Source of the DNA: an uncultured Eubacteriales bacterium
Lineage (GTDB): Bacteria; Bacillota; Clostridia; Lachnospirales; Lachnospiraceae
Assembly: GCA_900314845.1 (NCBI GenBank)
Contig: OMWV01000004.1
Location: forward strand, 62,001 to 126,000
Direction: 5' to 3'
DNA length: 64,000 nt
Part shown: positions 1 to 7,429 of the stretch, one piece after another
Position numbering within the stretch: the first letter of the stretch is position 1
How the letters are laid out: each line of letters starts with the position of its first letter
Notes under the pieces: generated by a model
The model's database searches: none
Told to the model about the DNA's origin: nothing
What the model saw: only the letters and a program-made list of their open reading frames with translations
Made by a program: the position numbers and the translations under genes

Positions 1-1640
1 CAGATGAGATAGCAAAAAATGCCGGCCTGGGCCTTGACTCCGGCTTCAGGATCCGCAGCGGCATCCTGTATATCATGCAGCAGGCCGCCCAGGCAGGCCA
101 TACCTGCCTGCCTCTGGACAGGCTGACAAAAAGGGCGGCGGATATGCTTGACGCCTCGGATCACCTGGTCGATGAGCAGCTGCAGAGCCTTGTAATAGAC
201 AGAAAAGTTACAGTAAGAAAATATAATGGCACGGATATGGTTTATCTTGCCATTTATTATTTTATGGAGATGGACACGGCAGCCAGGCTTGCCCGCCTGA
301 ATATCAGCTGTCAGATAGACAGGGAGGAGGCCCTCTCCCGCATCAGCAAGATAGAGAAGAATGAGAACATTCTCCTGGATGGATTTCAGAAGGATGCTGT
401 CATAAAGGCTGCCCAGAAGGGAGTTGTTGTCATTACAGGAGGCCCGGGCACAGGCAAGACGACTACGATAAATGCCATCATAGATTATTTTGAGATGGAA
501 GGGCTGGATATCATGCTTGCCGCGCCTACAGGGCGAGCGGCTAAGAGGATGGCAGAGGCGGCAGGCCACGAAGCCAGGACGATCCACCGCCTGCTGGAGG
601 TTGCCGGAGCGCCCCAGGAGGAGCAGGCAGGCCCCATGCATTTTGAGAGAAATGAAGACAATCCCCTGGAGGCGGATGTCATAGTAATTGATGAGATGTC
701 CATGGTGGATCTTGCCCTTATGCATTCCCTGCTCAAGGCCATTCCCGAGGGGACCCGGCTGATCATGGTGGGGGATGTGGATCAGCTGCCCAGTGTCGGG
801 CCGGGCCGGGTACTGGCGGATATCATAGATTCCGGCTGCTTTGAGGTCGTCGCTCTGACAAAGATCTTCCGTCAGGCCCTTGAGAGCGACATCGTGAAAA
901 ATGCTCATAAGATAAATGTGGGCCGGCAGATATCCCTGGATAATAAAAGCCGGGATTTTTTCTGCATCAGGCGGGATGATGTCATGAGCGTTCTGGGAGT
1001 TGTTGTCGCTCTTGTCAGAGACAAACTGCCTGGCTATGTAGGCGTTTCCCCGGGTGATATTCAGGTTCTGACTCCCATGCGCAAGGGAGAACTCGGGGTG
1101 GAGAGGCTGAACAAGGTCCTGCAGAGATATCTGAACCCGCCCTCTCCCGGCAAAAAGGAGCAGGAGATGCACCAGACCCTCTTTCGGGAGGGCGATAAGG
1201 TAATGCAGATAAAAAACAATTATCAGATAGAATGGGAGATAGAGGGAAAGTACAATATTCCCGTGAAAAGGGGCATGGGCGTCTTCAACGGTGATATAGG
1301 GGTGATCCGGTCTATCAACCATTTTGCTCAGCTTGTCACTGTCGAATTCGACGAAGGGCGGATGGTGGATTATGGATTTGCGCAGATGGACGAGTTGGAA
1401 CTGGCTTATGCCGTGACGATCCATAAGTCCCAGGGAAGTGAATATCCGGCTGTTGTCATGCCCCTCCTGGCGGGCCCTTCTCTTCTGATGAACAGAAATA
1501 TTCTCTATACAGCTGTCACGAGAGCCCGGAAATGCGTCGCGATCGTGGGCAGCCCGGATACGGTGGCCGGCATGATCGAGAATGAAAGCCAGCAGAAGAG
1601 GTATTCTACTCTGGGAGAAAGGCTGAGGGAGTGCTGCTGA
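1..1640 (+). CDS. recD2: RecD2-type ATP-dependent DNA helicase (5' partial)
   Basis: 3' portion of a superfamily 1B helicase of the RecD2/YrrC type, a 5'-3' DNA helicase used in repair. The frame is open from base 3, so the gene starts upstream; about 545 residues are visible, and the family usually has about 740-800. Seen: Walker A GGPGTGKTT (near base 440), Walker B VIDEMSMVD (near base 690), a GDVDQLPSVGPG motif, and the C-terminal helicase motif AVTIHKSQGSE (near base 1410) followed by NILYTAVTRAR. The visible start (IRSGILYIMQQAAQAGH) matches the N-terminal helix-hairpin region of RecD2. No RecB or RecC gene is adjacent, as is normal for RecD2. It is followed by a terminator-like hairpin and then comFC, an order common in Clostridia. 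Confidence 0.93.
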   Translation, partial: DEIAKNAGLGLDSGFRIRSGILYIMQQAAQAGHTCLPLDRLTKRAADMLDASDHLVDEQLQSLVIDRKVTVRKYNGTDMVYLAIYYFMEMDTAARLARLNISCQIDREEALSRISKIEKNENILLDGFQKDAVIKAAQKGVVVITGGPGTGKTTTINAIIDYFEMEGLDIMLAAPTGRAAKRMAEAAGHEARTIHRLLEVAGAPQEEQAGPMHFERNEDNPLEADVIVIDEMSMVDLALMHSLLKAIPEGTRLIMVGDVDQLPSVGPGRVLADIIDSGCFEVVALTKIFRQALESDIVKNAHKINVGRQISLDNKSRDFFCIRRDDVMSVLGVVVALVRDKLPGYVGVSPGDIQVLTPMRKGELGVERLNKVLQRYLNPPSPGKKEQEMHQTLFREGDKVMQIKNNYQIEWEIEGKYNIPVKRGMGVFNGDIGVIRSINHFAQLVTVEFDEGRMVDYGFAQMDELELAYAVTIHKSQGSEYPAVVMPLLAGPSLLMNRNILYTAVTRARKCVAIVGSPDTVAGMIENESQQKRYSTLGERLRECC

Positions 1641-1664
1641 AGCCGGAGGATACAGATAAAAAAT

Positions 1665-1706
1665 GATGTGCAGAGGAAAGGGGCTTCTCTCCGCACATCT
1701 CTTCTT
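1665..1706 (+). terminator. Terminator after recD2
   Basis: GATGTGC (1665-1671) pairs with GCACATC (1693-1699), with AGAG/CTCT pairing inside, and TCTTCTT follows. It lies directly after the recD2 stop. Confidence 0.6.
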
Positions 1707-1767
1707 GACAGGGCAGGTAAAGACCCTGTCAGGTTTGGGTGTAAAATGTATTGGGTTTACATGTAAA
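1706..1767 (+). promoter_or_regulatory. Inverted repeats upstream of comFC
   Basis: Two symmetric elements sit between the recD2 terminator and comFC: TGACAGGG (1706-1713) with CCCTGTCA (1724-1731), a perfect 8-bp-arm inverted repeat with a 10-bp spacer that contains most of a TTGACA box, and the perfect 12-bp palindrome TTTACATGTAAA (1756-1767). Either could be an operator or an RNA hairpin. No convincing -10 box was found at the right spacing, so the promoter is not defined. Confidence 0.4.
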
Positions 1768-1827
1768 TATTAACATGAAGTGCCCGATGAGTGTTCACAA
1801 AAAGAATTTATTAATGGAGGCTTTTCT

Positions 1828-2625
1828 ATGCAATATAACGAGAGACCGGGAGGCTCTGATCGGTATGTCCCCCAAAAACAGCAAAATTTTTCGGAGAAAA
1901 TATTGGATAAATTCTACATGCTGTCGGATATCCTCTATCCTCCGGTCTGCCCGGTCTGCAAAAGACCGCTTCTATTCCGGCAGGGGGGAGGGCTCATCCA
2001 TCCCTCCTGTTACGCCAGACTCCATAAGGCAGTTCCTCCCCTTTGCATGAAGTGCGGAAAGCCTCTTAAGGATGCCAGACAGGAATATTGTTATGACTGC
2101 AGCCGGCACAGGCACAGCTTTGAATCAGGGCACGGTCTCTGGGTTTACGATAAGATAAGCTCGGAGATCGTTTTTTTATATAAATATGGAGGAAAGAGAG
2201 AACTTTCTGTCTTCTTTGCCTCTGCTCTGGCTCAGGAATACGGAGCCTGGATCCGGCAGATCCATCCGGATATACTCGTGCCTGTTCCGCTCAGCAGGGA
2301 AAAAATGCGCAGCAGAGGATTTAATCAGGCAGAGCTGATCGCCCGCCGCCTGGGGGATGAGATGGGAATAGAATGCGAGAGCAGGGCCCTTGTCAGAGTA
2401 AAGAGCACAATCCCTCAGAAAAGTCTGGACCCGGGGAAAAGACAGGAAAATATCCGCAAGGCATTTTCCGCGGATCCCGCATACCTGAAGGGGGTAAAAA
2501 GGGTCCTCCTGATAGATGATATCTACACGACAGGAGCTACGATCCAGTACTGCTCCAGGGCGCTGAGAGCGGCTGCCGGCGCAAGGGTCTGGTTTCTGAC
2601 TCTCTGCATCGGTGCACCCTTCTGA
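1828..2625 (+). CDS. comFC: ComFC-family phosphoribosyltransferase-like protein
   Basis: 265-residue protein of the ComFC/GntX family (competence protein F), linked to DNA uptake and thought to act on single-stranded DNA in the cytoplasm. An N-terminal zinc-ribbon is visible (CPVCKRP near residue 41, CMKCGKP, then CYDCSRH), followed by a type I phosphoribosyltransferase domain with its PRPP loop VLLIDDIYTTGAT near residue 225 and the family signature PVPLSREKMRSRGFNQAEL. I chose ATG 1828 because GGAGG at 1816-1820 lies seven bases upstream; an in-frame ATG at 1780 lacks a ribosome binding site. No comFA neighbour is present; recD2 lies upstream. The family is clear; the enzymatic activity of ComFC proteins is not settled. 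Confidence 0.88.
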   Translation: MQYNERPGGSDRYVPQKQQNFSEKILDKFYMLSDILYPPVCPVCKRPLLFRQGGGLIHPSCYARLHKAVPPLCMKCGKPLKDARQEYCYDCSRHRHSFESGHGLWVYDKISSEIVFLYKYGGKRELSVFFASALAQEYGAWIRQIHPDILVPVPLSREKMRSRGFNQAELIARRLGDEMGIECESRALVRVKSTIPQKSLDPGKRQENIRKAFSADPAYLKGVKRVLLIDDIYTTGATIQYCSRALRAAAGARVWFLTLCIGAPF

Positions 2626-2689
2626 GAGACAATCGTGACAAAAATGTTAACAAAGACGTAACCACTCCGTAAAAATTGAAATCAAAGTG

Positions 2690-2718
2690 TTGTATTTTTA
2701 AAAAAACTGTGATATAAT
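2690..2718 (+). promoter_or_regulatory. Promoter of the repeat-containing secreted protein
   Basis: TTGTAT (2690-2695), 17-bp spacer, TATAAT (2713-2718). The predicted transcript start lies about 40 bases before the ATG at 2767. Confidence 0.7.
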
Positions 2719-2766
2719 CCCCACTATATGAAGTCGCGCAACGTAATCAGAAAGGACAGATAAACC

Positions 2767-3576
2767 ATGCATAAGCATATAGTCAGGGCTTTTGCCACGA
2801 TCATTACGGCATCATTATTTGCATTTCCAAGCTATGCGCAGACGACCGGCACAGCTAAGGCTGTTTCCATACAGCACCTTGATATCGTAAGCATTACACT
2901 GGATCAGGTCACAGTCGGCGTCAGGAAGAAAGAAGCCGCTGCAAAGGCCGCTAAGATAAAGAAACAGCAGGAAGCTGCAGCAAAGGCTGCCGAGCTGAAG
3001 AGACAGCAGGCGGCAGCAGCATCTCTTACAGCAGATTCCCTTAAGCCTGCCGCTCAGACATCAGCAGAGACACAGGCACAGACCTATGCGCAGGCCCAGA
3101 CAGAGACACAGGCACAGACGTATACAGAGACACAGGCACAGACGTATACAGAGACACAGGCACAGACATACACGGAGACACAGGCACAGACATACACGGA
3201 GACTCAGGCTCAGACAGAGACACAGGCTCCCGTCAAGACAGCAAAGAAGCAGTCCTCCTCTTCATCTTCTTATTCCGGTCAGAGGCTCAACGCCACGAAC
3301 GGTACTGTTGAGGGACCTTCCGGCACAGAGACCTATTACAATCTCAATATGAGCGGTGTCGTATCTAATATGAAGAGTATGGGATATGACAGTGAGTACT
3401 GGGTCAGAGATGACGGTGTTAAGATGTACGGCGATTATGTCATGGTCGCGGCAAACCTTGATACACATTCCTACGGTTCAGTCGTAGATACATCTCTTGG
3501 CAAGGGAATCGTAGTGGATACCGGTGATTTCGCGGCATCCGATTCAGACCAGCTGGATGTGGCAGTAAACTGGTAA
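2767..3576 (+). CDS. Secreted protein with TQAQTYTE repeats and a 3D-like C-terminal domain
   Basis: 269-residue exported protein. A signal peptide is seen (MHKH, hydrophobic segment, then PSYAQ with likely cleavage after residue 24), then a charged Ala/Lys/Gln region, then a Thr/Gln tandem repeat of period eight residues (about residues 100-152), a serine stretch, and a C-terminal segment of about 90 residues ending in VVDTGDF and LDVAVNW. That ending resembles the 3D/double-psi beta-barrel fold of secreted cell-wall proteins such as those with an RpfB-type tail, but without the full three-aspartate pattern, so the domain call is tentative. It probably acts in or on the cell wall. It stands alone between its own promoter and terminator. 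ATG 2767 was chosen by its signal peptide; AGAAAGGA lies upstream. Confidence 0.8.
   Translation: MHKHIVRAFATIITASLFAFPSYAQTTGTAKAVSIQHLDIVSITLDQVTVGVRKKEAAAKAAKIKKQQEAAAKAAELKRQQAAAASLTADSLKPAAQTSAETQAQTYAQAQTETQAQTYTETQAQTYTETQAQTYTETQAQTYTETQAQTETQAPVKTAKKQSSSSSSYSGQRLNATNGTVEGPSGTETYYNLNMSGVVSNMKSMGYDSEYWVRDDGVKMYGDYVMVAANLDTHSYGSVVDTSLGKGIVVDTGDFAASDSDQLDVAVNW
3106..3219 (+). repeat. 24-bp tandem repeat inside the secreted protein gene
   Basis: Four 24-bp units (3106-3129, 3130-3153, 3154-3177, 3178-3201) and a shortened fifth (3202-3219) encode TQAQTYTE. Units 1 and 2 are identical to each other, as are units 3 and 4, which suggests recent duplication by slippage or unequal exchange. 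The unit length is a multiple of three, so copy changes keep the frame. Confidence 0.92.
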
Positions 3577-3602
3577 TTGAACGACATACTTCAGAATTTG
3601 AG

Positions 3603-3641
3603 CGGCCGGCAGCAGATGCCGGCCGTATCTTTTATATTTTC
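3603..3641 (+). terminator. Terminator of the secreted protein gene
   Basis: CGGCCGGCA (3603-3611) pairs perfectly with TGCCGGCCG (3617-3625), five-base loop, followed by a T-rich tract. Confidence 0.88.
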
Positions 3642-3642
3642 C

Positions 3643-3672
3643 TTGACGTGAGACCGTCCGATGTGATATAGT
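3643..3672 (+). promoter_or_regulatory. Promoter of rpmG-secE-nusG
   Basis: TTGACG (3643-3648), 18-bp spacer, TATAGT (3667-3672), directly after the preceding terminator. The leader to rpmG is about 120 bases and holds CGGTCTT (3694-3700) complementary to AAGACCG (3719-3725), a possible hairpin of unknown role. Confidence 0.75.
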
Positions 3673-3799
3673 TGTAGGGCTATGTATTGGAAGCGGTCTT
3701 TTTTTTATGCCTTAAATTAAGACCGATACCCAGTGCCCCTCTCCTTCCCGGAGGAAGACAGGCGCCGGGACAACTCAGATTTTATTGGAGGTGGAAGTT

Positions 3800-3949
3800 G
3801 TGCGTGTCAAGATCACATTGCAGTGTACAGAGTGCAAGCAGCGTAATTACAACATGACCAAGGAAAAGAAAAACCATCCCGAGAGGATGGAGACCATGAA
3901 GTATTGCAAGTTCTGCAGGAAACATACTCTGCATAAGGAGACCAGATAA
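3800..3949 (+). CDS. rpmG: Ribosomal protein bL33
   Basis: 49-residue large-subunit protein L33, the usual length. The reading begins [12 protein letters not shown] and ends [13 protein letters not shown], with two CxxC pairs (ECKQ region and CKFC), so this is the zinc-binding form of L33. The start is GTG at 3800 with GGAGGTGG nine bases upstream; an in-frame GTG at 3791 overlaps that ribosome binding site. It precedes secE by 20 bases, the common rpmG-secE-nusG order in Firmicutes. Confidence 0.95.
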   Translation: MRVKITLQCTECKQRNYNMTKEKKNHPERMETMKYCKFCRKHTLHKETR

Positions 3950-3969
3950 GCAGTATAAGGAGTGATCTT

Positions 3970-4164
3970 ATGAATGAAAAGACCGGCAGCGGCTCATGGT
4001 GGAAGTCTGTGAAGGCTCAGTTTCACAGGATAATCTGGCCTTCAAAGGAAGACACAGCCAGACAGTCCGCAGTTGTACTGGTTGTCTCTGTCATTCTTGG
4101 ACTGGTTATTGCGATTCTGGACAATGTCCTGATCCAGATCATAGACTGGATCATATCTATTTGA
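3970..4164 (+). CDS. secE: Preprotein translocase subunit SecE
   Basis: 64-residue single-span SecE, the small Gram-positive form. It stabilises SecY in the SecYEG membrane channel. The amphipathic conserved stretch FHRIIWPSKED leads into one transmembrane helix (about residues 35-60: VVLVVSVILGLVIAIL and following). It lies between rpmG and nusG in the classical order, 15 bases before nusG, with AAGGAG upstream of ATG 3970. Confidence 0.96.
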   Translation: MNEKTGSGSWWKSVKAQFHRIIWPSKEDTARQSAVVLVVSVILGLVIAILDNVLIQIIDWIISI

Positions 4165-4179
4165 TCGAAAGGTGAGAAT

Positions 4180-4749
4180 ATGGCTGATAAGAATGAATAT
4201 CTGGACGGCCCTATGTGGTATGTAGTGCATACATATTCAGGCTATGAGAATAAGGTAAAAGCTAATATAGAGAAGTCCATTCAGAATCTTCACCTTGAAG
4301 ATCAGATCCTTGAAGTCCAGGTACCCATGGAAGAGGTAGTGGAGATCAAGGATGCGAAGAAGAAGATCGTACAGAAGAAGCTTTTTCCCAGCTACGTTCT
4401 TCTTCACATGATCATGAACGAGGAGACATGGTATGTGGTAAGGAATACCAGAGGCGTGACAGGGTTCGTTGGACCTGAGTCCAAGCCCGTGCCCCTTACC
4501 CCTGATGAGATGATCCCCTTCGGCATCAGCGAGGACTATGATCCCGGCGAGATGTCTGAGGATGAGATGCCTATCGAGGTTGATATCGAGATAGGAGACC
4601 GTGTCAAGATGATCAATGGAGTCTGGGCGGACAATGAAGGAACGGTTACGGATATAGATCTCGCTGATGAGACAGTCACAGTAAGCATTGACAGTTTCAG
4701 CCGTGAGACCGATGTCACAGTCGGCCTTCTGGATGTCGTCAAGATCTGA
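4180..4749 (+). CDS. nusG: Transcription elongation/antitermination factor NusG
   Basis: 189-residue NusG, which binds RNA polymerase across the cleft and modulates pausing and Rho-linked or ribosome-linked elongation. The NGN domain begins [19 protein letters not shown] (residues 12-30) and continues through FPSYVLLHM and [11 protein letters not shown]; the C-terminal KOW domain is seen in [19 protein letters not shown]. Its length fits the family. It is co-transcribed with secE and is followed by an L1-operator-like hairpin before rplK. Confidence 0.97.
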   Translation: MADKNEYLDGPMWYVVHTYSGYENKVKANIEKSIQNLHLEDQILEVQVPMEEVVEIKDAKKKIVQKKLFPSYVLLHMIMNEETWYVVRNTRGVTGFVGPESKPVPLTPDEMIPFGISEDYDPGEMSEDEMPIEVDIEIGDRVKMINGVWADNEGTVTDIDLADETVTVSIDSFSRETDVTVGLLDVVKI

Positions 4750-4758
4750 CAGGAGACA

Positions 4759-4785
4759 GTGGGAGGGAATTCCCGACATTACCAC
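4759..4785 (+). promoter_or_regulatory. L1-binding-site-like hairpin upstream of rplK
   Basis: GTGG (4759-4762) pairs with CCAC (4782-4785); GGG (4765-4767) pairs with CCC (4772-4774); the internal loop is GA on one side and GACATTA on the other. GUGGGAGG is also the core of the L1 site in 23S rRNA. L1 is known to repress rplKA by binding such an mRNA mimic. The same architecture recurs before rplA (5247-5275). Confidence 0.7.
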
Positions 4786-4804
4786 AATTTTAGGAGGTGC
4801 CATA

Positions 4805-5230
4805 ATGGCAAAGAAAGTAACAGGCTACATAAAATTACAGATCCCTGCGGGCAAGGCAACACCGGCTCCCCCGGTCGGCCCCGCTTTAGGTCAGCACGGC
4901 GTAAACATCGTTCAGTTTACAAAGGAGTTCAATGCCAGAACAGCTGACCAGCCGGGTATGATCATCCCGGTAGTTATCACAGTATACAACGACAGAAGCT
5001 TCAGCTTTATCACAAAGACTCCTCCGGCAGCCGTTCTTCTCAAGAAGGCCTGCAATATCGAGTCTGCTTCCGGTGAGCCTAACAAGCGTAAGGTTGCCAA
5101 GATCTCAAAGGATGAGGTCAGGAAGATTGCTGAACTTAAGATGCCGGATCTGAATGCTGCCAGCGTTGAGGCTGCTATGAGCATGATCGCAGGTACTGCG
5201 CGCAGCATGGGTATCACAGTAGAGGATTGA
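4805..5230 (+). CDS. rplK: Ribosomal protein uL11
   Basis: 141-residue L11, exactly the usual length. It binds the GTPase-associated region of 23S rRNA and contacts EF-G and L7/L12. Seen: the proline-rich N-terminal switch [20 protein letters not shown] (residues 12-31) and the RNA-binding C-terminal domain ending in [14 protein letters not shown] 4805 is preceded by AGGAGG (4792-4797); the frame is open further upstream but that part overlaps nusG. It precedes rplA by 59 bases. Likely regulated with rplA by L1. Confidence 0.97.
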   Translation: MAKKVTGYIKLQIPAGKATPAPPVGPALGQHGVNIVQFTKEFNARTADQPGMIIPVVITVYNDRSFSFITKTPPAAVLLKKACNIESASGEPNKRKVAKISKDEVRKIAELKMPDLNAASVEAAMSMIAGTARSMGITVED

Positions 5231-5246
5231 TCTGGATCACTGTCGA

Positions 5247-5275
5247 GTGGGAGGGTTAGCTCCCGATATGACCAC
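5247..5275 (+). promoter_or_regulatory. L1-binding-site-like hairpin upstream of rplA
   Basis: GTGG (5247-5250) pairs with CCAC (5272-5275); GGG (5253-5255) pairs with CCC (5262-5264); internal loop GA opposite GATATGA. It has the same helix and loop plan as the element before rplK, sitting just upstream of the rplA ribosome binding site AAGGAGG. Confidence 0.68.
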
Positions 5276-5289
5276 AAGGAGGATATACA

Positions 5290-5982
5290 ATGAAAAAAGG
5301 TAAAAAGTATGTAGAGTCTGCAAAGCTTGTAGACCGTGCAGCTTTATATGATGTAGATGAAGCAGTAAGCCTTATTAAGCAGACAGCCAAGGCTAATTTC
5401 GATGAGACAGTAGAAGCTCATATCAGGCTTGGCGTTGACGGACGTCATGCTGACCAGCAGGTCAGAGGCGCGGTTGTTCTGCCGAACGGTACCGGTAAGA
5501 CGGTAAGGGTTCTTGTTTTTGCAAAGGGTGAGAAGGTCGACGAGGCAACAGCGGCAGGAGCTGATTTCGTAGGCGGACAGGAACTCATCCCCAAGATCCA
5601 GAACGAGGGATGGCTCGATTTTGACGTTTGCGTTGCTACACCTGATATGATGGGTGTCGTAGGACGTCTGGGCCGTATCCTTGGACCTAAGGGTCTCATG
5701 CCCAACCCCAAGGCCGGTACAGTTACGAATGACCTGACGAACGCTGTCAAGGAGATCAAAGCCGGCAAGATCGAGTACAGACTTGATAAGGCTAATATCA
5801 TTCACTGCCCTGTAGGCAAGGCTTCATTTACTGAGCAGCAGCTCGCGGACAACTTCCAAACATTAATGGCTGCCATCATAAAGGCAAGGCCTGCTTCAGC
5901 AAAGGGAACTTATCTCAAGAGCGTAAGCATCAGCACAACAATGGGCCCCGGAATCAAGGTTAACCCTCTGAAGCTTGCATAA
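5290..5982 (+). CDS. rplA: Ribosomal protein uL1
   Basis: 230-residue L1, normal length. It forms the L1 stalk that handles exit of deacylated tRNA and acts as translational repressor of its own operon. Seen: the N-terminal [12 protein letters not shown], the signature region [13 protein letters not shown] near residues 137-149, and the C-terminal [11 protein letters not shown] 5290 is preceded by AAGGAGG. No terminator is evident right after it; a fresh promoter for rplJ starts 30 bases downstream. Confidence 0.97.
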   Translation: MKKGKKYVESAKLVDRAALYDVDEAVSLIKQTAKANFDETVEAHIRLGVDGRHADQQVRGAVVLPNGTGKTVRVLVFAKGEKVDEATAAGADFVGGQELIPKIQNEGWLDFDVCVATPDMMGVVGRLGRILGPKGLMPNPKAGTVTNDLTNAVKEIKAGKIEYRLDKANIIHCPVGKASFTEQQLADNFQTLMAAIIKARPASAKGTYLKSVSISTTMGPGIKVNPLKLA

Positions 5983-6011
5983 ATTTTTCTCTTTGCTGTG
6001 TCAGGATATGA

Positions 6012-6040
6012 TTGACAGCATATAAATTTTCTGGTATAAT
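6012..6040 (+). promoter_or_regulatory. Promoter of rplJ-rplL
   Basis: Perfect consensus boxes: TTGACA (6012-6017), 17-bp spacer, TATAAT (6035-6040). It drives a leader of about 190 bases that holds the L10 element. Confidence 0.88.
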
Positions 6041-6049
6041 TTAATACCG

Positions 6050-6202
6050 AACGACCAGAGACAGCAGGTGCGAAAGCGTAAGATCACAATCGCCTGCCGA
6101 GGAAGATGTTTTATCGGATGCCGGGCACACTATGGGCCTGTATCCGCATTATGACAGATTATCATGATCTCCCTCAGATCTCTGAGGGAGATTTTCTTGT
6201 TT
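6050..6202 (+). ncRNA. L10 leader (ribosomal protein L10-L12 autoregulatory RNA) with attenuator
   Basis: The leader between promoter and rplJ carries the hallmark segments of the L10 leader: CAGCAGG (6063-6069) and CCTGCCGAGGA further on (near 6095), which pair and form the kink-turn site for the L10(L12)4 complex. Near the end, ATCTCCCTCAG (6167-6177) pairs with CTGAGGGAGAT (6182-6192), followed by a T-rich tract, a strong terminator/attenuator. Autoregulation by transcription attenuation is known for this leader in Bacillus; it is inferred here. Confidence 0.85.
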
Positions 6203-6236
6203 ACTGGCCGTATATTCTACAAGGAGGTATACCACT

Positions 6237-6734
6237 ATGGCAAAGGTTGAGTTAAAACAGCCGATAGTTGATGAGATCTCAGCCATGATCGAGGATGCCA
6301 AGACTCTCGTTCTGGTTGATTATCGTGGAATTACGGTAGATCAGGATACAAAGCTCCGCCGTGACCTGAGAGAAGCAGACGTGCAGTATAAGGTTTATAA
6401 GAACACCCTTATCAAGCGCGCGATCAAGGGCACAGAGTTCGAACCTGTATCTGATTTTCTGAATGGACCTACAGCTATCGCTGTCTGCAAGACAGATGCA
6501 ACTGCAGCTGCAAGAGTTCTTTTCAAGGACGCTAAGGATTTCCAGGATCTTGAAGTAAAGTGCGGAATTGTTGAGGGCACTTACTATGATGCTGCAGGTA
6601 TGGAGCAGATCGCAAGCATCCCTTCAAGGGAAGTGCTTCTTTCCAGGCTTCTTGGAAGCATGCAGTCACCTATCGCGAATTTTGCTCGTGTTATCAAGCA
6701 GATCGCAGAGAAGGATGGCGGGGAGGCAGCATAA
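6237..6734 (+). CDS. rplJ: Ribosomal protein uL10
   Basis: 165-residue L10, the base of the L7/L12 stalk. Seen: the rRNA-binding N-terminal domain with LVLVDYRGITVDQDTKLRRDLRE (in segments, residues 24-46) and NTLIKRAIKG, and the C-terminal helix (SRLLGSMQSPIANFARVIKQ) that binds L7/L12 dimers. AAGGAGG precedes ATG 6237. It is 53 bases upstream of rplL and behind the L10 leader, so it is likely autoregulated. Confidence 0.97.
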   Translation: MAKVELKQPIVDEISAMIEDAKTLVLVDYRGITVDQDTKLRRDLREADVQYKVYKNTLIKRAIKGTEFEPVSDFLNGPTAIAVCKTDATAAARVLFKDAKDFQDLEVKCGIVEGTYYDAAGMEQIASIPSREVLLSRLLGSMQSPIANFARVIKQIAEKDGGEAA

Positions 6735-6787
6735 GCTTTTTGGCTGCCTGATCTTTATTTTAAGAATTTTAAAAGGAGAAGAATACA

Positions 6788-7162
6788 ATGGCAAAGTTAA
6801 CGACAGAAGAATTTATCGCTGCTATCAAGGAATTATCTGTATTAGAGCTTAACGACCTCGTAAAGGCTTGCGAGGAGGAGTTTGGTGTTTCTGCTTCTGC
6901 AGGTGTTGTAGTTGCAGCAGCAGGCGGCGACGCTGCAGCTGCTGAGGAGAAGACAGAGTTCGACGTAGAGCTCACAGATATCGGTCCCAACAAGATCAAG
7001 GTTATCAAGGTTGTTCGTGATATCACAGGTCTCGGCCTCAAGGAAGCTAAGGCTGCTGTAGAGGGTGCTCCCAACGTTATCAAGGAAGGCGTATCCAAGG
7101 AAGAGGCTGAGGAGATCAAGACAAAGATCGAGGCTGAGGGCGCTAAGGTTACTCTTAAGTAA
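6788..7162 (+). CDS. rplL: Ribosomal protein bL12 (L7/L12)
   Basis: 124-residue L7/L12, which recruits translational GTPases to the ribosome. Seen: the N-terminal dimerisation helix pair ([20 protein letters not shown]), an Ala/Gly-rich hinge (about residues 38-55), and the globular C-terminal domain with [20 protein letters not shown] and the ending AKVTLK. AAAGGAG precedes ATG 6788. A terminator follows at 7205, so the rplJL unit is cut off from rpoB. Confidence 0.97.
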   Translation: MAKLTTEEFIAAIKELSVLELNDLVKACEEEFGVSASAGVVVAAAGGDAAAAEEKTEFDVELTDIGPNKIKVIKVVRDITGLGLKEAKAAVEGAPNVIKEGVSKEEAEEIKTKIEAEGAKVTLK

Positions 7163-7204
7163 TTTAAGCCTGGATTTTTCGACTGAATTTCTAAGAAGAT
7201 CGCA

Positions 7205-7247
7205 GAAGACGTTCTGTGCCGTATGGTGCAGGGCGTCTTCTTCTTTT
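7205..7247 (+). terminator. Terminator after rplL
   Basis: GAAGACG (7205-7211) pairs with CGTCTTC (7234-7240); an inner stem of CTGTGCC with GGTGCAG continues it, and TTCTTTTAT follows. Confidence 0.85.
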
Positions 7248-7325
7248 ATATAGGCACAGCCGGCTCATCATCGAAAGCCTGAAGAACTTGACAGGGCAGC
7301 GGGAATGCCGGAGAAGATAATAAAG

Positions 7326-7355
7326 TTGACACTGTCATACCCTATGGTTTATAAT
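7326..7355 (+). promoter_or_regulatory. Promoter of the YARHG-domain gene
   Basis: TTGACA (7326-7331), 18-bp spacer, TATAAT (7350-7355), 75 bases before the start codon. Confidence 0.82.
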
Positions 7356-7429
7356 TTGTAATAAATATGTAACATAATTTTGAACCGCTGTCTGCGAGAA
7401 AGGCATACAGCATTTTACAAGGGAGGGGC

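Noticed and set aside
3106-3219. The regular repeats considered as a CRISPR array
   Set aside because: The units are contiguous with no spacers and encode a peptide repeat in frame.
3086-3352. An arginine/histidine-rich frame (RRPRQRHRHRR) overlapping the repeat protein
   Set aside because: It is the +1 reading of the 24-bp repeat, without ribosome binding site.
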